Positions 1 through 6,301 of a DNA stretch of 6,301 nucleotides are shown here, piece after piece. The notes beneath the pieces were generated by a model. It had not been told where the DNA came from. It saw only the letters and a program-made list of their open reading frames with translations, and did no database searches. This stretch comes from Chitinophaga pinensis (GTDB lineage: Bacteria; Bacteroidota; Bacteroidia; Flavobacteriales_D; Crocinitomicaceae), in contig CAMDGP010000134.1 in the NCBI GenBank assembly GCA_945897765.1, positions 1-6,301 on the forward strand, read 5' to 3'. The position numbers and the translations under genes were made by a program. Position 1 is the stretch's first letter; every line of letters begins with the position of its first letter.

Positions 1-66
1 CTTTACAGCCTTAATGCTCAGACCTTTTGCATTCCTTGGAATTAAATTGGTTAATCTTTTCAGGAT
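1..66 (-). other. Open frame at window edge, possible start region of the next operon gene
   Basis: On the minus strand, the frame read from 66 down to 1 has no stop and translates to 22 residues beginning ILKRLTNLIPRN and ending KAVK. The other two minus frames contain stops here. It follows the sulfotransferase stop codon (72-70) almost immediately and no terminator hairpin lies between, so a third operon gene may begin here or just beyond the edge. There is no ATG in this frame inside the window; only weak candidates such as ATC or CTG exist. The only minus-strand ATG (32-30) is in another frame and stops after four codons. The stretch is too short to assign a family and may simply be leader sequence. 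Confidence 0.2.
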
Positions 67-69
67 TTA

Positions 70-1116
70 TTAAACTTCTATTTTTTTACTTCGCAATTTT
101 TTGATAAAAACTTTAATCGAAAGAGGTATTTTAAGATAATACTTCAATAAATAAGCGCGGTAACATTTAGCTAAAAAAGAATAATACAATTTTTTGATTG
201 AAAAGTTATTTACTTGTTCTTCAGTGAGTGTATAATCAAAATTTTCGAGCAACTTTCCGCAAATTGATTCAATTACTCGCAATTCGTTTGCATCCATATC
301 TTTGTATACACCAATCTTTTTTGTGTTTGGAACACTGTTTAATCCGCTATGAAAGTCCTTTAGTTTTTCGACATATTGTTTATTCAAACGCTCTTTTTTA
401 CTATCAATCAAACGATTAAAAACGCCTTCAGTCTGTAGCATTGAAGTTTGAAATTCTTGATTTAAAAAATGACAAATCTTGGTTAAGGTCGTTTCTGAAT
501 GCGCAATAAAATCCTCAAACTTTACCAACAAAACGCTTTTATCTTTGAGTAAATGAATATTTGAATAACTCTGCGACCACAAATAAGCCAAGAAAAAAGG
601 ATGTTGATTCCAGTTCAATGCGCGGTTCTTTTTAGAAATGATATTGTCTCTTACATCTCTGGTCAGAACAATAAATTTTGCGGTCGGAAATAATTTGATC
701 AACTCTGGTAAATGGAAAAAATACTTAATCTGCTTATCTACAATTACCTCAATTTCAGACTTATCCTTCATTTCTATAAAATGCAAGTAACTTAATTTGA
801 TAAGTCGACTGTAATTCAAAATTTCGCGATGTTGATTGAGATTGCGCAAAAATGTTTGCTTATCACTAAAATATAAATCGCTATTTTTTTCAAAAAGCAA
901 GCAGAATTCCTCTACGTACTTTTCAATATCGTTATCGGTCCAATTTACTTTTTGTCTATATTTATTCGAAAAGTAAAGAGCAAATTGTTCTTCTGATGGA
1001 CAAATTATTTTTGTATGAAGGTTGAGCATTAAACTCAAAAGTGAACTTCCTGTCCGTTCTGTACATAGAATGAAATGAACTTGAATGGCGTCCAGTTTCT
1101 CTTTCGTAAAATTCAT
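70..1116 (-). CDS. Sulfotransferase family protein, second gene of a coupled pair
   Basis: This 348-residue protein looks like a cytosolic-type PAPS-dependent sulfotransferase (Sulfotransfer_1/3-like), which moves a sulfuryl group from PAPS to a hydroxyl or amine acceptor. Seen in the sequence: a 5'-phosphosulfate-binding loop near residues 15-27 (FILCTERTGSSLL); a VDKQ stretch at 126-129 where family members often have DKxP; the 3'-phosphate-binding motif at 148-163 (FIVLTRDVRDNIISKK, with R153 and S161 as expected ligands); and KFEDF at 199-203, matching the usual YEDL segment. The C-terminal 40 residues are rich in Tyr, Leu and Lys and could form a basic amphipathic tail that touches a membrane (inference). 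The ATG at 1116-1114 overlaps the TGA of the upstream sulfotransferase in an ATGA arrangement, which fixes the start and implies translational coupling. The loop reads ERTGSS rather than the more usual GRSGTS, but keeps the Gly and Ser positions. The acceptor cannot be told from sequence. Family call is firm, substrate unknown. Confidence 0.88.
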   Translation of the reverse strand: MNFTKEKLDAIQVHFILCTERTGSSLLSLMLNLHTKIICPSEEQFALYFSNKYRQKVNWTDNDIEKYVEEFCLLFEKNSDLYFSDKQTFLRNLNQHREILNYSRLIKLSYLHFIEMKDKSEIEVIVDKQIKYFFHLPELIKLFPTAKFIVLTRDVRDNIISKKNRALNWNQHPFFLAYLWSQSYSNIHLLKDKSVLLVKFEDFIAHSETTLTKICHFLNQEFQTSMLQTEGVFNRLIDSKKERLNKQYVEKLKDFHSGLNSVPNTKKIGVYKDMDANELRVIESICGKLLENFDYTLTEEQVNNFSIKKLYYSFLAKCYRAYLLKYYLKIPLSIKVFIKKLRSKKIEV

Positions 1117-2186
1117 TTGTTTACGGTTGAACGTTTAACATCAACTTTCTCCACAAAATTTTCAAATCGTTTTAATTTAAATTCAATTGGAAGGTAAAAG
1201 AAAAGGTAATCTTTCTGAAAAATTAAATTGACTTTCAGTGATTTAAACACATTTTTGAATTTAAAAACAAGCAACATTAGGAAAGAAATTTCGTGTGTCA
1301 TTTGATAGCCAACTTGTGCACCTGTTTTACCGCAAATCGACTCAGAAATTTGAATTTCTAAAAGTGATAAACTTTCTTTCCATTTATCCGTTCGATTTTT
1401 GAAAATAGGTTTAGCTAAATCTCCATATTTTTTTTGAATCCTATCTGATGATTTCAATTTTTCATCTTGTTCAAAATCCAAATAACTCACTCGTTCTCTT
1501 TCTCTTAAATCTTCAGAATTGATAGTTTCAACCTCTAAAAATGAAAAAACAGATTGGAGCGTCTCATCTGTCGAATTAACTAAATCTTCGTAGCGAATGA
1601 GTAACACTTTTTCTGGAAAACATTCTTTTAATCGTAGGGCTTTCATTGTGAAATAATTCCAACGAAAGGAGTTAAAAGCAACGTCTGCTGTGAAAAGATG
1701 AATACTTTCTTTGCGCGATAAAATGTTTGCTCGATAATCCCTGATCATTAAAACAAACTTAGCTTCGGGATTGATTTTAAGTAACTTGTTTATAAAAAGC
1801 GTGTTAGAAGGATTTTTATCAATGATTGCACTTACTTCAGTATTTTGCAAAGTTGTGTGCTGAAACGACCTATAAATTTCATTGCATAATTCGTGATACG
1901 TTCCTTTGAAACCATTTTTCAGTAATTTACTTTCATTGTTTAAAACATAATTAAAAGCCACATAAGGTTGCAATTTTCCAAAAGCAATATTGAATCGGTG
2001 CATCAAACGAATATCATGGGGCGAAAAACATGTTTTATTTTGAAAAGCTTGCGAAAAAAAAATACTAAAATAATTCTCTGGTGTTGCGTGAATGTTCGGA
2101 TGCGCCCCTAACAACGACATTAAAAGTGAAGTTCCAGAACGTCCAATTCCGATGATATAGTTTGTTTTTACGTCTTTCAACTTCAT
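1113..2186 (-). CDS. Sulfotransferase family protein, first gene of a coupled pair
   Basis: A 357-residue PAPS-dependent sulfotransferase-type protein. Seen: the canonical 5'-phosphosulfate loop GIGRSGTSLLMSLL at residues 13-26, followed by AHPNIHATPE as in many bacterial Sulfotransfer_3 proteins; IIDKNP at 121-126; the 3'-phosphate motif FVLMIRDYRANILSRKES at 144-161, with R149 and S157 as likely ligands; and LIRYEDLV at 196-203. The C-terminal segment from about 300 is hydrophobic and basic, with no clear transmembrane helix. It shares the overall layout and a short SESICGK motif (281-287) with the downstream gene, which has ESICGK at its residues 283-288, so the two are probably diverged paralogues. 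It is the first gene of the operon: a 581-bp gap lies upstream and a TAtaTTTG promoter box sits 17 bases before the ATG. Sulfation of a surface polysaccharide or lipid is a plausible role but is inference; no PAPS-making genes are in view. Confidence 0.9.
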   Translation of the reverse strand: MKLKDVKTNYIIGIGRSGTSLLMSLLGAHPNIHATPENYFSIFFSQAFQNKTCFSPHDIRLMHRFNIAFGKLQPYVAFNYVLNNESKLLKNGFKGTYHELCNEIYRSFQHTTLQNTEVSAIIDKNPSNTLFINKLLKINPEAKFVLMIRDYRANILSRKESIHLFTADVAFNSFRWNYFTMKALRLKECFPEKVLLIRYEDLVNSTDETLQSVFSFLEVETINSEDLRERERVSYLDFEQDEKLKSSDRIQKKYGDLAKPIFKNRTDKWKESLSLLEIQISESICGKTGAQVGYQMTHEISFLMLLVFKFKNVFKSLKVNLIFQKDYLFFYLPIEFKLKRFENFVEKVDVKRSTVNK

Positions 2187-2767
2187 TTAAAAATTCAATT
2201 CAGCAAATATAATTTTATTTGACGGGAAAAAAGTAATGAGTTTTATATTGAATAGTGTTTGGCTATTAATTTTTGGTTTAAAGATTTGATTTTTTGACGA
2301 TCCGCTGTAATTTTAATTTTCGCCATTTTCTATTGGAGTTACTTTTTTCTTGTTTGAAATAAACTTTTTCACTTACTAATGGTGAAAAACGACTAAAATC
2401 ATGGATAAATTTTATGTCAAAAAATTAGAAAAACCTTATCAATTAGGGTTTGATATCCATTTAATTTTTTATTATTTTGGATGAATAAAAGTATTGAAAA
2501 TGCAGTTTGCAACAAGGCAGATTTTTCTTGAGTTTTGCCAAAAAAAACACTTTGCCACTACTTTTCAAATCTTCACTTTGAAATATAACGTAGAAATATG
2601 AACTTGAATATCAGAAAGAATAGAATGGTTCATTAATACATTTGCATATACTATTGCTACCTATGAGTCTTTAGAATTAAGGACATTCAATTAGGTACGG
2701 TTATAAGATAAATAAAGACTCACGAAAATCCTTGAAGGTAGAAGAGGTCATTCCAAAACAAGTAAAA
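2187..2767. other. 581-bp gap without a convincing gene
   Basis: This AT-rich stretch separates the end of the amidase gene from the sulfotransferase operon. Every frame on both strands is broken by frequent stops. The longest plus-strand ATG frame noticed is 27 codons (2401-2484, starting MDKFYVKKLEK) and resembles nothing I recognise. The proximal end carries the promoter box of the sulfotransferase pair. A plus-strand frame at 2608-2694 gives a short peptide containing SERIEWF, NTFAY and ATYES that faintly recalls the C-terminus of IS5-like transposases and might be an insertion-sequence relic. I saw no intrinsic terminator for the amidase gene, no tRNA and no long repeats. Confidence 0.6.
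2204..2211 (-). promoter_or_regulatory. Bacteroidota -7 promoter element (TAnnTTTG) for the sulfotransferase pair
   Basis: The minus strand reads TATATTTG here, an exact match to the -7 consensus TAnnTTTG used by the Bacteroidota primary sigma factor. It ends 17 bases before the ATG at 2186, so transcription would start roughly 10 bases upstream of the gene, giving a very short leader without a Shine-Dalgarno sequence. I could not find a good TTG-type -33 element at the usual spacing; the region there reads ACTTTTTTCCCG. The element is therefore supported by one box and its position only. Confidence 0.45.
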
Positions 2768-5089
2768 CTAATCACCAAATACGGTAAATCGTTCATTGAT
2801 TAATGCTTCATTATTTTGAATTCTTAGTAAATAATTTCCTTGTTGCAAATCTTTATCTAATTCAATACTATTTTCAAATTCATTTAATAACACATTCTCG
2901 GACGAATAAACCACGCGACCCAATTGGTCAAAAATAAGAACTTGATATGGTTGATTACTTGTTTCGTCATATGTAAACATAATTCTCTTGGTTATTCCCA
3001 TTGGATTTGGATAAACTACTAAAGATTTTTTTTCTAAAATTTGCGTATAATCTTCTTCTTCATTTTGCACTTGTAAAGATGTAACACCGCTAACAATGTT
3101 TGAACCGAATTTTAAGCGCATATTTGGACGATAATAACTTTGAGTACCTATGGACGTTGATGCGATGGTAGAAGTTGTTAAGTTATCTCTTTTGAACAAT
3201 GATTTATAGGTAGATAAAATGGTTGATTGCACAATTGAATTGGCGCCAACTACATTATTATTAAATGATACCGTGATTAGTAAATTCATTGTTTGGTTAT
3301 AATTAAATGGAGTACTAAATGTGTAAGTATTCCATCCATTAATGGTGGTAATTGATCCCGTGTAGGTAGTTACTGTAGAGGTACCTGAAATAAAATTTCC
3401 ATTTGTATAACTTGCCGAGCTGGTATGTGCAATTCGGATTGTAAATGAATTCAATATTGTTGAACTTGGAGTAGACACTTGAAAAGCAACTGAATGTAGA
3501 ACGGGCGTTAGTGAGGACCATCCCGATGCTAATAAATCACTTTTAGTAATAATATATTGCGAACGCTCATCCATATAGGATGCAGAATATGGGTGTCCAG
3601 AATAGGCAGTTGTTCCAGTTCCTAGTGTAATAAATACAGGGGGAGGAGCAAGTGTTGCGAATGTTTGAACGGTAGAATAAATACTGCTTGTTGCGCTACA
3701 ATTACTCATTACTTTAAATTGATAAGAAGTTGAAGCAGATAATCCTGAAATCGCTTTCGAATTTGTAGTCGCTGTTGTTGTCATCCAAGTTGTTGAATTA
3801 GATGCTTTGTATTGAATGGTATAACTAACCACGTTTTGCACGGCGCCCCAATTTAAAGATGCCGAAGAACTTGTCACATTTGAAGCTAGCAAACTAGTTG
3901 GATTCGTGCAGCTATTGCAATTAGTGATGATTTGCTTTGCATCGTTCTTCAAATTCACCAATCTACCATATAAATTATTTCCAGGGCAAGCAGTTTGTCC
4001 TACGTCTTTATGGCCATTAATACGGGGCAAGGTTAATACACCGTATGCTTGAGTTTGCATGGATGCGGAAGATAACGGATCCCATCCTTTTTTATCAAAC
4101 CACCACGCTAATATTTCCGAAACTCGTTGCATCTGAATAGATGTCGCAATGGTAACATCGGCATTTCCGGGGAAATTAATCCCAATTGAACCGCTATTTG
4201 CGTCTCCAGCATGAGCGCCCCTAACGTCAGAATTTGCAATATCTGGATTGTGTCTTCCTTGAAAGAAATTTCCACTTTTATCCACTAAATAATTATATCC
4301 AATATCAGTCCAACCAAGCGTATTTACATGATAATTATAATAAGACTGAACAACTGTTTGACCAGAAGTATACGTATCAGGAGATGCCCCATGATGGATA
4401 ACAACATGTGTTGGGTTAATATACGTGGGTGTGTAAGAGGTATTTACTTGAGTACATGAGGCAGATCCGCCGCACCATTGTGCACGTGTTATAATCCCAG
4501 GAAAAGCTGGACAATCAGTGTTTTTCTGAATTTCTCCACTAGAATCTTTATCCAATAAATAATCTTCTGATGTTTTAAAGTTCCCATCAAACAAATGAAC
4601 TTTAATTTCAGATGGTTCTACAGGAAAATTAACAATCAATTCAATTTCTTTATGAGTAGTTGCATCCGTTGTGAAAATTGCATCGGTCCATACCATTTGA
4701 GTGGGAGTTTCATTTGGTCCAACTTCAGCAGTCATTTCCTTCCAATCAGACCATTTACCATCGTGACTTTTAGTACGAAAAGAAACAGTATATTTTTCAA
4801 GATCTGGATTTATTTCTTGACTTACCCATCCAACTCCAAAACATGAAAAACCATGACTAGGTTTAATTGAAAAATATGAATTATTTTTTCCAGTTAATTC
4901 TTCTTGATTAATAATTAATTCAGAAGAAGGAACTCCCCCATTTTTGGAAATATTAACGAGTCTGTTTTGAAAATATACAGGAATATCTCCATTTACTTTA
5001 CTTTCTGAATAATTAGACTTGGAAGTTGGAAAAACTTGCGCAGATGCAAAATTTGCAATGCAAATCAAGAGAAATAAAACATTTTTCAT
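2768..5089 (-). CDS. T9SS-exported PGRP-type N-acetylmuramoyl-L-alanine amidase with FN3 domain
   Basis: A 773-residue secreted peptidoglycan amidase, predicted to cut the bond between N-acetylmuramic acid and the L-alanine of the stem peptide. Order: signal peptide 1-17 (MKNVLFLLICIANFASA, then Gln); a beta-rich domain at about 80-170 with the VGW...VSFRTKS..GKWSDWKE pattern also found ahead of bacterial PGRP domains; a PGRP/Amidase_2 domain about 195-390; FN3 about 394-479; a Ser/Thr-rich domain about 483-663 of a type common in Bacteroidota surface proteins; and a T9SS type A sorting domain about 691-773 (VYPNPMG ... QQGNYLLRI). Expected zinc ligands are present: H232 (in VVIHHGA), H360 and C368 (in HKDVGQTACPG), plus Y265 (in IGYNYLV). 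Thr366 occupies the position that is Lys in T7 lysozyme and often Thr in PGRP amidases. The start at 5089 is preferred over the in-frame ATG at 5215 because it places a textbook signal peptide at the N-terminus. It acts outside the cell or on its surface; roles in competition, predation or wall turnover are all possible. It is probably monocistronic. Confidence 0.92.
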   Translation of the reverse strand: MKNVLFLLICIANFASAQVFPTSKSNYSESKVNGDIPVYFQNRLVNISKNGGVPSSELIINQEELTGKNNSYFSIKPSHGFSCFGVGWVSQEINPDLEKYTVSFRTKSHDGKWSDWKEMTAEVGPNETPTQMVWTDAIFTTDATTHKEIELIVNFPVEPSEIKVHLFDGNFKTSEDYLLDKDSSGEIQKNTDCPAFPGIITRAQWCGGSASCTQVNTSYTPTYINPTHVVIHHGASPDTYTSGQTVVQSYYNYHVNTLGWTDIGYNYLVDKSGNFFQGRHNPDIANSDVRGAHAGDANSGSIGINFPGNADVTIATSIQMQRVSEILAWWFDKKGWDPLSSASMQTQAYGVLTLPRINGHKDVGQTACPGNNLYGRLVNLKNDAKQIITNCNSCTNPTSLLASNVTSSSASLNWGAVQNVVSYTIQYKASNSTTWMTTTATTNSKAISGLSASTSYQFKVMSNCSATSSIYSTVQTFATLAPPPVFITLGTGTTAYSGHPYSASYMDERSQYIITKSDLLASGWSSLTPVLHSVAFQVSTPSSTILNSFTIRIAHTSSASYTNGNFISGTSTVTTYTGSITTINGWNTYTFSTPFNYNQTMNLLITVSFNNNVVGANSIVQSTILSTYKSLFKRDNLTTSTIASTSIGTQSYYRPNMRLKFGSNIVSGVTSLQVQNEEEDYTQILEKKSLVVYPNPMGITKRIMFTYDETSNQPYQVLIFDQLGRVVYSSENVLLNEFENSIELDKDLQQGNYLLRIQNNEALINERFTVFGD

Positions 5090-5174
5090 AATACAAAATT
5101 TTTGAGTAAAAATAATAATTAAGAAGTTAACTATTAATAAATTAGATAAATTTAATATTCGTTTAAGAAAGACC

Positions 5175-5195
5175 AAGAAAAGAAAAGAAAAGAAA
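5175..5195. repeat. Pentanucleotide tandem repeat, AAGAA x4 (TTCTT on the minus strand)
   Basis: The plus strand holds four perfect AAGAA units plus one base. It lies 86 bases upstream of the amidase start at 5089, possibly in its promoter or leader region. On the other strand it encodes the Lys-rich stretch ahead of the hydrophobic segment of the metalloprotease relic. Such short arrays can vary in length by replication slippage, but four units is short and no effect on expression is shown. Confidence 0.6.
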
Positions 5196-5432
5196 CAATT
5201 AATCTGTCTAATCATTTTAAGATTATTGGTTTCTTTCGGTCAGCAGCGTTCTTGTTATGCAATGGAAAATCATAAAGGCATATTAGTGGAAGATCCTCAT
5301 TTTTCAGAGCGAATCGAGCAATTTACAAATTTTGCGATTTCCTCAAGTAAAGTGATTCAAAATAATGCTGTGACTAGGAATTCATGTTGTTGTACACTTG
5401 ATATAAAATAAAACGGAGAAAATATTCTAAAT
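5175..5432 (+). pseudogene. Decayed N-terminal fragment of an M43-type secreted metalloprotease
   Basis: Read on the plus strand, this looks like the broken start of a Bacteroidota pappalysin-like (M43) zinc protease. A Lys-rich stretch and hydrophobic run (LICLIILRLLVSFG, 5199-5240) resemble a signal peptide but have no in-frame ATG. Next, from 5241, come QQRSCYAMEN, EDPHFSERIEQFTNF and NNAVT, which I recognise as the usual propeptide pattern (QRxCgtME ... DP ... RxxxIE). The frame then runs into a stop at 5409. Shifting by one base after about 5373 recovers GIHVVVHLI (5377-5403), matching the IPVVVHVxYN strand that follows the propeptide, but a TAA stands where Tyr is expected. A further shift gives GENILNA (5415-5435), recalling the ENISdaQ segment. 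The catalytic HExxH region is absent; the rest of the gene has been lost. It is antisense to the flanking genes. The family call rests on remembered motif patterns, not a search. A TTG-started 61-codon gene (5226-5411) is the alternative, which I think less likely. Confidence 0.6.
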
Positions 5433-5501
5433 GCCTTGTTCGTGATTACTGAGGTGGAAGTTAATAATTGGTTACAAGAACTTTAATTTAAAATCCATAA
5501 A

Positions 5502-5535
5502 AACAAAAAAGGCTCCCAAATACTTGAGAGCCTTT
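5502..5535 (-). terminator. Intrinsic terminator of the upstream T9SS-sorted protein gene
   Basis: On the minus strand an 8-bp stem AAAGGCTC / GAGCCTTT (5535-5528 with 5515-5508) encloses a 12-base loop and runs straight into a T-rich tract (TTTTTTGTTTTT). It starts 16 bases after the stop codon at 5554-5552. The plus-strand reading lacks a comparable T run, so termination is mainly for the minus-strand gene. It separates that gene from the amidase gene. Confidence 0.88.
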
Positions 5536-5551
5536 GAAAAATTAGTACAAT

Positions 5552-6301
5552 TTATCTTACAACATGTTTCACAACTTCAGTTGTGTAAACACCGTTAATC
5601 AATTTGATGTAATAAACTCCTGGTTGTACATTTTCGTTAATCATCAAACTATTAACACCTTCAACTATATTAAACGCCTTAGAAGTAATAATTTTTCCTT
5701 TTATGTCTATCATTTCAAAAGTTGTTTTTCCAATTAGATTATTATCAGTTACAACCAGTTGGAACGAATTATCACTTGGATTTGGATACGTTTTTATTGA
5801 ACTAGTTGTTTCATCACAACCGATAAAAATAGGATCATACATGTTTTCCTCACCGTTTTCGTCTACTTGATTTAAACGATAGTAAGCATTTTCTTCTGTA
5901 TTAGAATCATCAATTGCTTGATAAGTCAAAAGTTCTGTACTATTTCCGGATGCATCTTGTGTGTTGATTACCCTCCAATTAATGCCATCTATTGATTTTT
6001 GAACTTCAAAATACGAACTGTTAAATTCAGATGCAGTTTGCCATGAAAGCGTTGTTTGATTATCCTCACATAAACCATTGAAAGAAATTAATTCAACAGG
6101 GAGTGGGTTACTATTGCCACCTCCAGCGCCCAACCAACTGAAACCGGTTGTGGTTCCTGAAACTTTAAAATCAGAATTATCATTACCCACAACTGGAGTC
6201 GATCCAAAAGTAAGAGCTGTCCAAGTTGTATGGCTAGAAGCAGGATTATTTGAACCAGCTGCTTTAACAATTCGAACAGTAGATCTATCAGTTACCCCTG
6301 T
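5552..6301 (-). CDS. T9SS type A sorting domain protein, C-terminal part, start outside window
   Basis: The frame is open to the window edge, so 249 C-terminal residues of a larger exported protein are visible. The first in-window GTG (6190-6188) is not a credible start, because coding continues upstream as TGVTDRSTVRIVKAAGSNN. Visible parts: about 1-60, a Gly/Ser/Thr-rich end of an unidentified beta-type domain; about 66-162, the linker domain frequent in Bacteroidota surface proteins (PLPVELISFNG ... LSWQTASEFNSSYFEVQKS ... YYRLNQVDENG); about 169-249, the T9SS type A sorting domain (KTYPNPSDNSFQL ... DIKGKII ... VQPGVYYIKLING ... VVKHVVR). The sorting domain directs passage across the outer membrane by the Por machinery, after which the protein is usually cleaved and either attached to the surface or released. 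The catalytic or binding part lies outside the window, so function is unknown. An intrinsic terminator follows the stop codon. Confidence 0.9.
   Translation of the reverse strand, partial: TGVTDRSTVRIVKAAGSNNPASSHTTWTALTFGSTPVVGNDNSDFKVSGTTTGFSWLGAGGGNSNPLPVELISFNGLCEDNQTTLSWQTASEFNSSYFEVQKSIDGINWRVINTQDASGNSTELLTYQAIDDSNTEENAYYRLNQVDENGEENMYDPIFIGCDETTSSIKTYPNPSDNSFQLVVTDNNLIGKTTFEMIDIKGKIITSKAFNIVEGVNSLMINENVQPGVYYIKLINGVYTTEVVKHVVR

Noticed and set aside
228..419. 63-codon plus-strand frame
   Set aside because: It lies wholly inside the sulfotransferase gene on the opposite strand and its translation has no recognisable pattern.
2431..2451. AAACC ... GGTTT inverted repeat as a terminator
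   Set aside because: The stem is only about five base pairs, is not followed by a T run on either strand, and lies over 300 bases beyond the amidase stop codon.
2401..2484. 27-codon plus-strand ATG frame in the intergenic gap
   Set aside because: It is short, unlike anything I know, with no ribosome-binding or promoter evidence; frames of this size are expected by chance in AT-rich DNA.
3339..3521. 60-codon minus-strand frame
   Set aside because: It is an alternative frame within the amidase gene; the translation is Asn/Tyr-rich without motif, whereas the main frame encodes clear domains.
4595..4846. 83-codon plus-strand frame
   Set aside because: It is antisense to the N-terminal domain of the amidase protein; no signal peptide, motif or promoter supports it.
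5147..5154. TAAATTTA as a -7 element for the amidase gene
   Set aside because: It lacks the final G of TAnnTTTG, has no TTG-type -33 partner at the right spacing, and similar AT-rich octamers are frequent here.
6088..6270. 60-codon Leu/Gln-rich minus-strand frame
   Set aside because: It is a shifted frame of the T9SS-sorted protein gene, whose own frame is open to the window edge and encodes a recognisable linker and sorting domain.

Overview
The window looks like chromosome of a low-GC member of the Bacteroidota, probably Flavobacteriia or a relative. Two genes end in a type IX secretion (T9SS, Por) type A C-terminal sorting domain. One start is preceded by a match to the Bacteroidota -7 element TAnnTTTG. 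No Shine-Dalgarno-like sequence precedes the starts I inspected. All intact genes lie on the minus strand, so in transcription order the window runs from high to low coordinates.

Region by region: (1) 6301-5552 is the C-terminal part of a T9SS-exported surface or secreted protein. Its reading frame is still open at the window edge, so its start is outside. It is followed by a clear intrinsic terminator (about 5502-5535). (2) On the plus strand, about 5175-5432, lies what I read as a decayed N-terminus of a Bacteroidota M43 (pappalysin-like) secreted metalloprotease: signal-peptide-like stretch, a QQRSC...ME...EDP...RIEQFT propeptide, then a shifted frame reading IHVVVHLI and a stop. (3) 5089-2768 encodes a 773-residue exported protein with a signal peptide, an N-terminal beta-rich domain, a PGRP/Amidase_2 N-acetylmuramoyl-L-alanine amidase domain with its zinc ligands, an FN3 domain, a second beta-rich domain and a T9SS sorting domain. 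(4) 2767-2187 is a 581-bp gap without a convincing gene. It holds the promoter of the next operon and possibly a faint transposase remnant. (5) 2186-1113 and 1116-70 are two PAPS-dependent sulfotransferase-family genes overlapping by ATGA, a translationally coupled pair. (6) 1-69 is the edge of whatever follows.

Functionally the window combines two themes. One is cell-surface or secreted T9SS cargo (a peptidoglycan amidase, another sorted protein, a dead protease). The other is a two-gene sulfotransferase operon that probably sulfates a surface glycan, lipid or other small acceptor not identifiable from here. Nothing in the sequence ties the two themes into one pathway. I did not find a convincing novel system. 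The most interesting points are the metalloprotease relic, the amidase architecture and the coupled, diverged sulfotransferase pair.
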